Below, piece after piece: positions 48,751-61,446 of a stretch of DNA of 64,000 nucleotides. Numbering within the stretch: position 1 is the stretch's first letter; each line of letters begins with the position of its first letter. The position numbers and the translations under genes are program-made. Under the pieces are notes generated by a model that was not told where the DNA came from, searched no databases, and worked only from the letters and a program-made list of their open reading frames with translations. This stretch comes from Berberis thunbergii (lineage: Eukaryota; Streptophyta; Magnoliopsida; Ranunculales; Berberidaceae): contig QNQO01000796.1 of NCBI GenBank assembly GCA_003290165.1, positions 434,001-498,000 on the forward strand, read 5' to 3'.

Positions 48751-50095
48751 TCTCACTTGATAATCATGAATTCATAATACCCCCAAGTTAAGAAACTTTA
48801 ATGATACCCTCCCCCCGGACTCACAATCAACGTGAGTCTTTTCGTATTGATCGTGACAATAGCATGTGATCTTTTGAACTTCAAATATACTTTGTAATTG
48901 GTTATGATTTTTGCTCCCCACCACCACAAATTATTAGGAATATCTTTATTGTACCCAAGTAAATATTTCCCAGAATATGAAGAATATGCAGATATGATTT
49001 GAAGATATACAGATATGAAGAATCAGTCCAAGAATCAATCCGCATACAAGATGTGAAGTATCTTACTTGATATGAAGATATAAAGAATCAGTCCACATAA
49101 CATTTGCTAGGATACTTTTCTATTCTGTGTTTATTTTACTTGATATGATTCTAAATGTATTTCTAGTGTCGGCTATATAAACTCAGCTTAGGGTCTCTTG
49201 TAAAGCATCGATTCAATAAAAAGTTCTTCTCCATATTCTAAACTTATTATGGTATCAGAGCCCTAGGGCAAACTAATTTTTTTTCTCCTTTCTCCCGCCG
49301 CTGCTGCTGCATCTGGAATTTCCCAGATCAATTTGTCCACGGTTTTTCACGCCTCATCCTCTTTCAATCAGTCATGGTTAGCAGTCCAGATAATTCAGGA
49401 GGGAAGACAGACCTCACTTGATAAACAATCTCACTTGATAATCATGAATTCATAATACCCCCAAGTTAAGAAACTTTAATGATACCCTCCCCCCGGACTC
49501 ACAATCAACGTGAGTCTTTTCGTATTGATCGTGACAATAGCATGTGATCTTTTGAACTTCAAATATACTTTGAAATTGGTTATGATTTTTGCTCCGCACC
49601 ACCACAAATTATTAGGAATATCTTTATTGTACCCAAGTAAATATTTCCCAGAATATGAAGAATATGCAGGTATGATTTGAAGATATACAGATATGAAGAA
49701 TCAGTCCAAGAATCAATCCGCATACAAGATGTGAAGTATCTTACTTGATATGAAGATATAAAGAATCAGTCCATATAACATTTGCTAGGATACTTTTCTA
49801 TTCTGTGTTTATTTTACTTGATATGATTCTAAATGTATTTCTAGTGTAGGCTATATAAACTCAGCTTAGGGTCTCTTGTAAAACATCGATTCAATAAAAA
49901 GTTCTTCTCCATATTCTAAACTTATTATGGTATCAGAGCCCTAGGGCAAACTAATTTTTTTTCTCCTTTCTCCCGCCGCTGCTGCTGCATCTGGAATTTC
50001 CCAGATCAATTTGTCCACGGTTTTTCACGCCTCATCCTCTTTCAATCAGTCATGGTTAGCAGTCCAGATAATTCAGGAGGGAAGACAGACCTCAC
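48751..50095 (+). repeat. Tandem duplication of copia 5' end (LTR, primer site, gag start)
   Basis: Units 48751-49417 and 49429-50095 (667 bp, offset 678) differ at only a few bases. Each holds a presumed LTR with TATA-like CTATATAAAC, a polyadenylation-like AATAAA, the primer site TGGTATCAGAGC (49250-49261 and 49928-49939), a leader and the start codon of gag with about 14 codons. The left part of each unit (TCTCACTTGATAATC through GACTCACAATCAACG) is a reversed copy of the interspersed repeat seen at 53990-54100. Confidence 0.88.
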
Positions 50096-53045
50096 TAATC
50101 CCACATCACTATACTATCAGCGTTTATTGGCTTTGATCGAGTCTAGCCCCGAGGGTGATTCCATGTCTGGTAAGCAAAATTGTGATAATTATTGGCTCAT
50201 TGATAGTGGGGCGTCTCATCACATGACGAGTGATTTATCTTTGTTGAATAATGTTCATGATATTGCTCCATCTTTGGTTTGTCTACCCGACGGTGACCAA
50301 GCCTCCGCGGTCAAAGAAGGGATTTGTATTCTTCACCATGGCCTTATCTTGAAACATGTGTTATTTGTGCCAAACTTACAAGTGAACTTGATTTCAGTGA
50401 GCAAATTAATTTGTGACGCCAATTGTCTCGTGACATTTACTGATCGTATGTGTATCTTACAGAACCGCACCACGAGGAGTCCGATTGGTCTGGGTGAGTT
50501 ACGAGGAGGGGTGTATCGCTTCAAGCCTGTGATGATCGCGACTGTTTCAATTACATGGGCGCCAAAATATTTTGATCTATGGCATCGTCGGTTGGGTCAT
50601 CCCTCGTCTAAACCGATGTCTTTTTTTAACATTAATAGCAATAAGGTTGATTTTTCTGATAAAAACTCTATTTGTGATATTTGTTGTCAATCCAAACAAA
50701 TCGCTCTAGCTTTCCTTTGAGTAATCATTGTGCTCCGGATATGTTTGAATTGATCCATTGTGATATTTTGGGTCCTTATCGCCAAGCTACTAATTCGGGT
50801 GCTAAGTATTTTCTGACGATTATTGATGATTTTAGTCGTGCGGTTTGGGTATATTTAATGCATAAAAAGAGTGAAGCAAACATGTTATTACAACAGTTTT
50901 ATTATATGGCCAAAACTCAGTTCACAAAATCCGTTAAAGTGATTCGGAGTGACAATGGTATGGAATTTATATCTAAACCCATGACATTATTTTATGCCCA
51001 ACATGGTATTTTTCACCAAACTAGCATAGTTGATACCCCTCAACAAAATGGTCGGGTTGAGAGAAAACATCGCCATATTTTAGATGTAGCTTGTGCTCTC
51101 ATTTTTCAAGCGTCACTCCCAATTGAGTTTTGGGGGGAGTGCGTTCTCGCTGCCGCTCATCTTATTAATCGAACTCCTACTCCTCTTTTAAAAGGCCACA
51201 CCCCTCATGACAAATTATTTTCCAAATCACCTTCTCTCACTCACCTTAGAGTCTTTGGGTGCTTATGTTATGCTCATTATAAAGACCAGTCTAAGGACAA
51301 ATTTGCTCCCCGAAGTCGTCGTTGTGTTTTCTTGGGATACCCTCATGGGAAAAAGGGTGGAAGGTCATGGATTTAGAGACCCAGACAATATTTGTGTCCC
51401 GGGATGTTGTTTTTGATGAACAAGTGTTTCCTTTTGCTCAATCTCATAAATTGTCCGCAAGTGTGTCAGTAAGCTCTTCTAGCGTCAATGATTGGTCATG
51501 GAACAAGTCTATTTTGAAGATATTGGTAGTTCCTTCCACGAGTCAGGGGGAGTAGCCCCCAACCGCTTGCATTTGACCGATTCTAATGCCCAGTCATCAT
51601 CTTCTGTTTTGGTAATAAGGGAGGACTCGGTTTCAGCTGTTGAGCATCCTACTGTGCCCTCCAACGCACATGCGCCACCTAATTCCGAGCCTCAACTCGG
51701 TCGTGGTCAGCAGACTTGTCATTTATCATCTCACCTTTGCGATTATGTATGTCACACGGCTACTCTAGTACACCCCAAATCGTCTCGCTTTTCCTCCAGG
51801 TCCTCAGGTACGCGGTTCCCTTTAGCAAATTTTGTTACATGTGATAATTTCTCTGCTTCACATTCTAAGTTTTTGGCTGCCATAACTGCTGAAGTAGAAC
51901 CCCGTAATTTTTCTGAGGCTGTACAGGACCCAAATTGGCGTCAGGCTATGCGAACTGAAATCGACGCATTAGAAAAGAATGGCACTTGGACCATCTCCGA
52001 CCTTCCTCTTGGCAAGAAACCAATCGGTCGCAAATGGGTCTTCAAATTAAAGTATAATGCCGATGGTTCTATTGAGCATTATAAAGCTCAGGTTGTTGTT
52101 CATGGTGATACACAGGTTGGAGGCGTTGATTATGAAGAACCCTTCGCCCCGGTAGCCAAACTGGTTAGTGTGAGACTTTTTCTTGCGGTTGTTGTTATTA
52201 AGGGATGGGAAATACATCAATTGGATGTTAATAATGCTTTCCTCCATGGTGATCTTCATGAGGAGGTATATATGCGTCTCCCATCGGGGTATACTTCTTC
52301 TAATCCCAACAAGGTCTGTCACCTTCGCAAATCATTATATGGGCTCCTTCAATCTCCACGTAACTGGTTTGCTAAGCTCACGACTGCTCTTCGCCGCTAT
52401 GGTTTTATCCAGTCTCATGTCGATCATACTTTGTTTACTTACCACAACGATGGCGTATTTTTATCTGTCCTCGTCTATGTTGATGATCTTATTGTGGCAG
52501 GGAATAACTCTCAAGCATATACTTCCTTTAAACAATATTTGAACAAATGTTTTCAGCTCAAAGATCTCGAGCCACTCAAATATTTCCTTGGCATTGAAGT
52601 TGCCCGCAACTCTTCTGGCCTCTTCTTGTGTCAACGGAAGTACACACTTGATATCTTGAAGGAAGTTGGTCTTACGGGAGCCAAACCTGCCCCCACTCCT
52701 ATGGAGCAAAACCATCGCCTAGCTCATTCCACTGGCTGTGTCTTATGAGGTCCGGAGCGGTATCGATGCCTTTTGGGGCGCCTCGTATATTTGTCCATAA
52801 CTCGCCCGGACATTTGTTATGCGGTACATATCTTGACCCAGTTTCTCCATGAGCCTCGGCAGGACCATATGGAGGTTGTCTTTCGTGTTTTGCGGTACTT
52901 GAAAGATTCCCCGGGTCAAGGCATTCTTCTATGCTTAGATAGTTCTTTGAAACTGTATGCCTTTTGTGATTCTGACTGGGCCGCCCGCCCCATCACAAGA
53001 TGCTCTCTCACTGGGTATTTTGTCCAACTCGGCTCCTCATTCTAA
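50052..53045 (+). pseudogene. Ty1/copia gag-pol, gag-deleted and 3'-truncated
   Basis: The start MVSSPDNSGGKTDLTNP is gag-like, but the frame then jumps to the region before protease, so most of gag is deleted. Next come protease (WLIDSGASHHMT), pre-integrase zinc region (LWHRRLGHPS), integrase core (HCDILGPY ... IRSDNGMEF ... PQQNGRVERKHR), then reverse transcriptase (IGRKWVFKLKYN ... QLDVNNAFLHGDL ... YVDD near 52475) and RNase H up to CDSDWA. Frameshifts near 50700 and 51370 and an in-frame TGA at 52746-52748 break it. The 3' part of RNase H and most of the 3' LTR are gone; the break at about 53042 falls on ATTCTAAACTTATTA, identical to the end of the LTR. Confidence 0.93.
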
Positions 53046-53139
53046 ACTTATTACAAATACTTCTTTTTCACTTTGAAATTAATTATGATGTTTGCTCTCA
53101 CCACCACAAATATTGGTAGTCTTTTCCAAGGAATGAGAA

Positions 53140-53420
53140 AATTTCGCCGAATTTTTGTTTTTTAGAAATTACAAATAGAAAAAGGGCTAGAAATTACAAA
53201 TAGAAAAAGGGCAAAAGAAATAATTACATTTTTTCGAAAATTTTCGAGGTTTTTTTCATAAATTTCGAGGTTTTTTTTTATAAATTTTGAGATTTTTTCA
53301 TAAATTTCGTAAAAATACAAAAACCAAGTACCAAAAATTTTATTTTTTGAGAGTTTTTTTATTGAAAATTTTTCATAAATTTCGAGGTTTTTTTTCTTCT
53401 AATTTTCATTTCTTCTAGTT
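53140..53420. repeat. AT-rich imperfect tandem repeats
   Basis: Repeated TTTTTCATAAATTTCGAGGT units (53240-53400) and a doubled AGAAATTACAAATAGAAAAA (53164-53211). No gene. Confidence 0.75.
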
Positions 53421-53879
53421 ATTTATTTATTTTTGAAACCACCCCTTGACTTTCTAATTATCATTTCTTCTACTTATATATAGATTTTTTAAACCACTCC
53501 CTAATTTTCTAATTCTATATTGATTTCATGTTTGTTTCATTTATTAGTATATAGGCTTCATCTAACGTGTTTAATAGATTTATTTAATTACCTCTTATTT
53601 CTTCACATATTTCTAAATTCTCTCGAAATTCGTTATATATATCCTCAAAATTTTTATGTTTTTTTCTTTACACATCGAAAATATTTCTTAAAATTAGAAG
53701 ACCAAAATTAACTCCAAAAATGAAATCACAATCCTTGATCTCCTCCTTCATTATCCTTGTCTATATTTTAATTGATTAGAAAGTTGATTCCACCCACATC
53801 CAATAATCTAAGGCTTCAAATCTAGAAAATGGACGTAACTTGATGAGAATGATACGAGATTTTGGATATAAATATGGGG
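53421..53879. other. No gene seen
   Basis: AT-rich; a diverged doublet CACCCCTTGACTTTCTAATT / CACTCCCTAATTTTCTAATT lies at 53440-53515. Confidence 0.4.
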
Positions 53880-54125
53880 TATTTTAATCAATTGAAATAG
53901 GCGACTAGGGGTCAGCTTTGGGTTGGTTTGCTCAAGAGCTATTTAAAGTATTTTAAAAGTTGGAAATGGTCATGTGTCAAAAACACGTTACTTTCATGGT
54001 AAAGGCATGGAGACTTTTGTTGATCGTGAATCTTGGGGGTATCACTATAGCTTCGTTAATTTGGGGGTACTTTAAATGCATGATTAATAATTGGCGCGGG
54101 GGTATCTATGCATATATATCCATAT
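53880..54125 (+). repeat. Interspersed repeat, copy 3
   Basis: GGCGACTAGGGGTCAGCTTT through AATTTGGGGGTACTTTAAAT matches 28262-28445. Together with the inverted copy in 48751-48850 it brackets the copia remnant. Confidence 0.7.
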
Positions 54126-54184
54126 TTCTTTTATGTAAGGGTTATACGTAGTAAAACATAAAATACAAACTTTGGATTATTTAT

Positions 54185-54413
54185 CATTTAACCCCCATTA
54201 ATTCAAGTGTAAACCTAGATGGGTGTCATAATTGTGTAAATTTCATTGAGCCCTCATTTTAGCCCTTGACTGTTAAGTCAACTGAGTTGACAAGCAGAAA
54301 CCATTAATTGTTTTGAAATGTGCGAAATACCCTTAAATGATGGTACCAAACAGGAATGTGTGCAAATACCCTTAATTGCTATAATAATTTGGGTGCCAAA
54401 CAATATAAATAAA

Positions 54414-54451
<38 letters not shown>
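54185..54451 (+). repeat. Inverted repeat, left arm, ending in poly(A)31
   Basis: From AACCCCCATTAATTCAAGTG through AATAATTTGGGTGCCAAAC, then an A-run of 31. The same sequence in reverse complement, also with its homopolymer facing inward, lies at 63293-63502. The arms bracket the ABCB pseudogene. Confidence 0.8.
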
Positions 54452-54453
<2 letters not shown>

Positions 54454-54649
54454 CTCCTCTTTCACCACCATTACAACTCACAAATGTGTGCAAGTTGTTT
54501 TCGATGTTCTTTTCAATGAGATCCACATAAGACAATGAGATCCACATAAGAATACTAATTAAATCCAACTCGAAAACTAACTAGTACATACAGTTTTGAG
54601 GGTCAAGTCAATTGGTTTATATGTTTTGTTGGGATACTCCTTGCTAGTG

Positions 54650-55202
54650 TCATATTACTTGGCGTTATACCATCATATTTTCGATATTTGGCTTACTCCT
54701 TGCTAGTGTCATCAAATCATTGTGAGTCACCAAGTGAGATTCGGAAAGATTCATCGTTTTGGGCATTAATGTTCATTGTGCTTGTTGTTGCATCATTTGT
54801 TACGTCCCCAGCAAGTTCATACTTTTTTGCAGTGGTTGGTTGCAAGTTAATAACACGGATTCAATCTATGTGCTTTCACAAGGTAGTTCACATGGAAATT
54901 AGTTGGTTCGATGACGCTGAACACTCTAGTGGGGCCATTAGTACAAAGTTCCCTGCTGATGCAGCTACTGTGCAAGCTGTTGTAGAGGACGCACTCGGTC
55001 TGCTAGTGCAGAACACAGTAGCTGCGATTGCTGGTTTGGCTATCGCATTCACGACAAACTGGCAATTGGCTTTCATAATCCTTGTGTTGTTACCCTTAAT
55101 AGGACTTAATGGGTACTCTTAGATGAAGTTTATGACAGGATTCAGTGCTGATGCAAAGTTTTGTTCCAAGACAAAATTTTCTTATTGTTCGAAGAAAATG
55201 AA
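54650..55202 (+). pseudogene. ABCB (MDR/P-glycoprotein) transporter, part 1 (second membrane domain)
   Basis: After a frameshift near 54700 an open frame at about 54715-55122 reads EIRKDSSFWALMFIVLVVAS, CKLITRIQSMCFHKVVHMEI with SWFDDAEHSSGAIS, DAATVQAVVEDALG and AFTTNWQLAFIILVLLPLIG: the second transmembrane domain and intracellular loops of plant full-size ABCB exporters. A TAG follows GLNGYS where the frame should continue with QMKFM. The copia element at 55208 then splits the gene; it resumes at 62190. Confidence 0.92.
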
Positions 55203-55207
55203 GATTA
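55203..55207. repeat. Target site duplication GATTA (left)
   Basis: Identical to 61902-61906; direct 5-bp repeat flanking the copia element. Confidence 0.95.
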
Positions 55208-55661
55208 TGTTGTATTAAATCATACGCTTAAGACTCTAGTTGATTCAATGGAAATAAGAAGAACAGAAACATACCGGATCGATCCATAGCGATTTCCCCG
55301 TTGATTGTGATGAGTTTGGATTGTTTGGATCTTCCGATTGATTCAAGCGTTTCCCTTAGATCTCTGTTGAGAGGATACAGAAAATAATTCCAAAGTTTTG
55401 TTCTTTCTACGCATACGCTCAATCGGGGACCCATCCTATTTATAATGTCCATAAGTCACAACCCTTCAAATTACGGGCTGTGAATTTCCAATTCTGCCCC
55501 TCATTGAATTAGAAATTACATCCTTATTTACACCATGTTATTTATTAATACCTTATAGTCCAATACCCCTATTAGATCACATATTTAAATGGACTATACT
55601 TTAAGATAGCAATACACGTTATATTACATATGTGTGCCCACATTATTGGATTTGTCCAACA
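55208..55661 (-). repeat. Copia 3' LTR
   Basis: Downstream LTR of the minus-strand element. A TATA-like ATTATAAATAG (about 55436-55446, minus strand) is shared with the other LTR. Confidence 0.95.
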
Positions 55662-55672
55662 ATCTCCCACTT
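55662..55672 (-). other. Polypurine tract
   Basis: The minus strand reads AAGTGGGAGAT immediately before the 3' LTR, the plus-strand primer for reverse transcription. Confidence 0.85.
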
Positions 55673-56055
55673 GGGCCACATATGTTACCGTTAATGTGTA
55701 TAACCGTATGAGCTCAAAACTTGCTATCACAAGTAAAGGTATTTTGAAACAATCTCGTCCATTGACTATATTGATATAGGATTAAAGCGATTTGCGTCAC
55801 AAGTAGCGTAACGAAATCCATCAATAGTCACATATACCAATATAATCAAATGACATAGATCAAACATGGATGTAGAGCATGGAAATTACATGTGATGTGA
55901 TCCAAACATGTCTATTTCCAACCGGTCCAACTTTAATCTTTAATGAGATCAAACATATAATAAACAGACAATTGACTGAAGACTTTATTTCTGCAGAAAA
56001 TACTAAATTACACCAATGTGTCCAAAAAATTCATCATAGAACAACAAAACTCCCA

Positions 56056-59000
56056 CTAAACCATGATATCCTCATGTGACATAACACCCATATGAGCGGT
56101 GTGCTCATGAAAGACCTTGGGTGGTAATCCCTTAGTAAGCGGATCCGCAATCATGGAGTGTGTCCCAATATGCTCTATGAAAATCTGTTTATTCTCTACT
56201 CTCTCCTTCACAACCAGGAACTTTATGTCAATATGATTTGACCTAGACGAGCTCCTGTTGTTGTTGGCATATAAAACTGCTGACTTATTGTCACAATATA
56301 ACTTTAGTGGTCTTTCTATGTCATTCAAAATGCGCAGCCCAGTGACAAAATAACGCAGCCATAATCCGTGGTTGGAGGCCTCAAAACACGCCACATATTC
56401 TGCTTCCATGGTGGAAGAAGCTATGAGTGTCTGTTTAGCACTTCTCCAAGAAATAGCTCCTCCAGCTAACAGATAAATGTAGCCTGATGTAGATTTTCTA
56501 CTATCTTGGCATCCAGCAAAATCAGAATCAGCATACCCTATGATCTCCAACTGATCTGATCTCTTGTATGTGAGCATGTAATCCTTAGTTCTCTGTAAAT
56601 ATCTCATAACCCGTTTAGCTGCTTTCCAGTGACTCATCCCAGGGTTATCCAAATATCTGCCAAGCATTCCAACAATGAATGCTATGTCTGGACGTGTACA
56701 TACTTGAGCATACATAAGACTCCCAACAGCGGATGCATAGGGGATCTTTTGCATCTCTACAACTTCAAGTTTAGTCTTAGGACACTGTTTAAGACTGAAT
56801 TTATCTCCTTTAGATATAGGGGTATCTCCTGGTTTACAATCTTGCATGCCAAACCTTTTAAGCACTTTTTCTATATAGCCCTTTTGTGATAATCCAAGAA
56901 TACCCCGAAAACGATCCCGGTATATCTGAATCCCTAAGACAAAAGAAGCTTCACCAAGATCTTTCATTTCAAATTTCTTTGATAGAAATCTCTTGGTTTC
57001 GTGCAACATGTCTATATTATTAGTGGCAAGCAATATGTCATCAACATACAAAACCAAGAAGATATGCTTACTCCCACTGAACTTATGATACACACAGTTA
57101 TCAACAACATTTGTCTTAAAACCAAACGAGACAATTACTTGATGAAATTTGTAGTACCATTGACGGGAAGCTTGCTTGAGCCCATAGATGGATTTCTTTA
57201 GTCTGCAAACCATATTCTTTGGGTCTCCTGACACAAAGTTTTCTGGTTGCACCATATAAATTGTTTCATCAATGTCGCCATTGAGAAATGCTGTTTTAAC
57301 ATCCATCTGATGCAACTCAAAGTCAAAATGTGCAACAAGAGCCATGATTGTCCTAAATGAGTCTTTCTTTGACACTGGAGAGAAAGTCTCTTTATAGTCG
57401 ATGCCTTCCTTTTGAGTGAAGCCTTTAGCTACAAGACGAGCTTTATACCTTTCCACATTACCTTTTGAGTCCTTCTTGGTTTGAATATCCATTTACAACC
57501 AATAGGCTTTGTATTTTCAGGTAATGGGACAAGATCCCAAACTTGATTGTCTTGCATAGACTTGTACTCCTCATTCATAGCATCTATCCACTTTTGAGAG
57601 TTAGAATCCTGCATGGCTTGATGGAAGTTGATTGGATCATTTTCCACCAATCCATCATTTTCCTCATGTTCTTCGAGAAATACCATATAATCATCCGGAA
57701 TTGCTCTTCTCTTTTCTCTCGTGGATCTCCTTAATGGCATTTGATCTTGAGGTTGTTGAGTTTGTTCTTCTGGAATATTTAATTCAATTGGATAGTTCAA
57801 CATTGTCCTGTTGAGGTTCCAGATCTGCTTCTTGATCAATGACAGGTAGTGGAACATGTACATTGTCAACAATAGTAGTAGGAGTCGAAATTGATTCCTC
57901 CTCAAAGACAATGTCTCGTACCTGATTTCTCCCCCCAAACTCGACATCCTCAAAAAATGTTGTTGTCCCCGTTTCAAAAATGGACTTAATAGTGGGATTA
58001 TAGAACTTGTAGCCCCTAGATCGCTCAGAGTAGCCAATGAAGTAGCTGCTCACTGTTTTGGAGTCCAATTTCTTTTCATTCGGCCGATAAGGCCTTGCTT
58101 CAGCTGGACATCCCCAAATGTGAAAATGCTTTAGACTAGGTTTTCTACCTGTCCAAAGTTCATAAGGTGTTTTGGCAGCCGCTTTAGTTGGTACTCTATT
58201 AAGGATGTAAGCTGCAGTCTTTAGTGCTTCTCCCCAGAGTGATTCAGGTAATGTAGAATGACTGATCATACTCCTTACCATGTCCTTAAGAGTTCGGTTT
58301 CGTCTTTCAGCTACACCATTCATGCTAGGTGATCCCGGCATGGTGTACTGTGGGACGATTCCACATTCCTCTAGGAATTTAGCAAATGGTCCTGGACGTT
58401 GTTCACCGGAACCGTCATATCTGCCGTAATACTCACCACCACGGTCAGACCTGACACTTTTAATTCGTTTGTTGAGTTGGTTCTCAACCTCAGCTTTGAA
58501 AGCTTTGAACATATCCAGTGACTCAGATTTCTCATAAATGAGATATAGGTACCCATAGCGTGAGTAATCGTCTATGAATGATATAAAATATTGTTGACCA
58601 TTCCAAGAAGCCGAAGGGAATGGTCCACAAATATCTGTGTGGATCAATTCTAAGACGTCTGAAGTTCTGTTTGCACCTAATCTCTTTTGTTTGGTCTGTT
58701 TTCCCTTGATGCACTCAATACAGACATCAAAGTCTGAAAAATCAAGAGAATCTATTATGCCATCTGACACAAGTCTCTCCATTCTCGTTTTCGAGATATG
58801 TCCTAAACGTTTGTGCCATAGTTTTGATGAATTTCCTTCATTTAGCTTACGCTTAGTACCACGTGATTCCACATGCAAGGTTACATTATATGAGGCAATA
58901 GTATCAAGAAGATATAGGTTATCAAATGTGCTTAATGAACCAGTACCAATAATATTGGAATTTAATGAAAGACTAAATTGATTATTTCCAAATGAACAAT

Positions 59001-60102
59001 AATATCCAAATTTGTCCAACAAGGAAATAGAAACCAAATTCCGTCTAAATGACGGTACTACAAAAGTGTCTTTCAGTTCCAAATAACAACCAGTCCCTAA
59101 GAGTAACCTAAAGTTTCCTATTGCTTCCACTTCTACCGATTTTCCATCGCCCACGAAGATGCGTCTTTCAGCATCACTTGGCTTTCGGTAGCTCAGACAA
59201 CCCTGCATAGAAACACTTATGTGAGTAGTAGCACCAGAATCTAACCACCAAGTGTTTCGAGGTACTGAAGCTAAGTTAACCTCAGAACAGACCAAAGCAA
59301 GAAACATACCCTTTTTAGCACGCCAAGCGTGATACTTGGTACATTCCTTCTTTACATGTCCAGGTTTCTTACAAAAGAAACAACCCTCATTTCCTTTCTG
59401 TTTCTTTTGTGCTGGACCCTTAGCAGCTTCATAATCCTTCTTTCGTTTTGTGCCCTTATCTTTAGAGGTGCTTGCAAAATGAACACTTTCTGTTCTGTCT
59501 TGCTTCAACCTGTCTTCCTCTTGTACACAGTAAGAAATGAGCTCATTAAGAGTCCATTTCTCCTTCTGACAGTTGTAACTGACCTTAAACTGACTGTACT
59601 GTGGAGGAAGTGATATTAAAACTAAATGCACGAGTAAGTCCTCAGACAACTCAAGCTTCAGTGCTTTAAGTTTTGAAGCAAGATGAGACATCTCCATGAT
59701 GTACTCTCTAATGTTTCCTTTGCCTTTATACTTTAATGAAATCAAGCTAGCTAAAAGTGTGCTTGTTTCAGCCTTATCGTTTTTAGCAAAACGCTTTTCA
59801 AGTTCAGTAAGGAACTCATTGGCATTGGTCACCCCTGCGGATATTGCACCCCTAAAGACTTCTGGAATACCTCGCTTTATGAGCATGAGACTCATGCGAT
59901 TGGAGCGTTCCCACTTCTCGAAGTATTTCCTGGCATCAGGAGTACTTACATCTGTAAGAGGAGCGGGTTGCTCAATCCTTAAGGCAAGATCCAGATCCAT
60001 ACATCCAAGAACGATTAACACGTTCTCTTTCCAGTCCTTGAAGTTTGTCCCATTAAGCATGAGAATATTATTTACACCAGCAGATATACTAGTAGCAGAC
60101 AT
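56056..60102 (-). CDS. Copia gag-pol polyprotein, two single-base frameshifts
   Basis: The first frame (60102-57784, 772 residues) contains a gag domain, zinc knuckle [14 protein letters not shown] (about 241-254), protease [10 protein letters not shown] (DSG near 288), pre-integrase [10 protein letters not shown], integrase [19 protein letters not shown] and NGVAERRN (D490, D553, E599 approximately). Reading shifts near 57790 and back near 57480, so the linker ([15 protein letters not shown] to GCKWIFK) is in another frame. Reverse transcriptase and RNase H follow (57492-56056): [42 protein letters not shown]. The second shift looks like one A lost from an A-run. Everything needed is present; two compensating indels (real or sequencing errors) prevent one continuous product. 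Confidence 0.93.
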
Positions 60103-60639
60103 ATTAGCTGTACAGAGAATAAATTACATAAATAACATATTCACGTCATTATTCAATTGCATAAACTTTTAAATTCATACAATAGGTAAATAAAAACCCA
60201 CATTAAGATACCTAACACAGGATTGTTATTTAGTCTTTGGACAGAAATATCAATCTGTAAGTGGTACTCTTCGTACAAAATGAAACCGGCCTAATATTAT
60301 GCCTTTCTTTGGACTGACATAATAAAAGCATGGTAAAGTAAACTTTATCACATATTTAAGACTAGGGACTATCCGGTCAAAACAATCTTCCTTTGGGCCG
60401 ATTGTTTCACATGGAAGTAGCATGCTCACTTATTTAAAATCAACCAATATTTTCTAATAGTGGTTGCTTTGGCAACATATTAGTTAAATGGTGTAAATTT
60501 TAAATAAGGAACACAATAGTGATACATGAAACCAAAATTATATTCTATGTATAAATAAAATATAGCCATTAATACAATTAAAACATGGGTCTAAATAAAA
60601 TATAGCCACATTACATAGGCCCCAACACTTTAAAACAAT

Positions 60640-61035
60640 ATTACCAACAGCAACAGGCCCAATAGTCAAAGTAAAATGTACTAACAGGCTCAATTATTAA
60701 TAACAGCAACAGGCCCAATAGTCAAAGTAAAATGTACTAACAGACCCAATTATTAATAACAGCAACAGGCCCAATAGGTGAACAGTCACAAGGCCCGTGA
60801 ACAGTCACTGTCAATGTGAACAGTAACGGTCAATGTGAACAGTAATTTTTAAAAAATTGCATAATCGTAGATACTGTTCACTGTAACAGTGAAATCGTTT
60901 TTCACTATTCACTGTTCGCCGTTTACTATTCACTGTAACACGTATCACTGTTCACCGTAACGGTGTCACTGTTCACGAAATAGCAAACACTGTTCACGAA
61001 ATCGTAAACACTGTTCACTGTAACAGTAAAACCGG
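60640..61035 (-). repeat. Repeats in copia leader: 60-bp direct repeats and TGAACAGT/ACTGTTCA hairpin units
   Basis: Between gag and the primer site, CAACAGGCCCAATAGTCAAA and AGTAAAATGTACTAACAG recur in tandem (about 60648-60780). They are followed by many copies of GTGAACAGT and its complement ACTGTTCAC (60780-61025), which can pair with each other. The leader from primer site to ATG is unusually long, about 1.3 kb. A structural RNA role such as packaging is possible but unproven. Confidence 0.75.
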
Positions 61036-61432
61036 ATTTTTTTTTTTTTTTTAATACATCTATTTTACCTTGATCCAAATTGTAATCTATTTCAATAGGA
61101 AATACAATTACACTCACAATGAAACAGTGAAGACAATTGTCATGAATACATATCACTGTAGGTCCAGATCATGCTATATCAATCACTGTATTAATACATA
61201 ATCCATAATCACTGTATTCATGCTATTCATATGAATCTATAATCATGTCTTTATAATCATGTCCAAATACATAAACTATATGAATCTATAATCATAAATA
61301 ACATATAGTATTCAATTGCCTTGATATTATATGAATGTATATATATCACTGTATGAATCTATATATCACTGTATGAAACAAATAATCACTGTATGTTTTC
61401 CTTTATAATTTCACATGGAATCAACAAGAGTT

Positions 61433-61444
61433 GCTCTGATACCA
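61433..61444 (-). other. Copia primer binding site
   Basis: The minus strand reads TGGTATCAGAGC two bases inside the 5' LTR (CAACA-AT-TGGTATC), complementary to initiator Met-tRNA. Confidence 0.95.
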
Positions 61445-61446
61445 AT

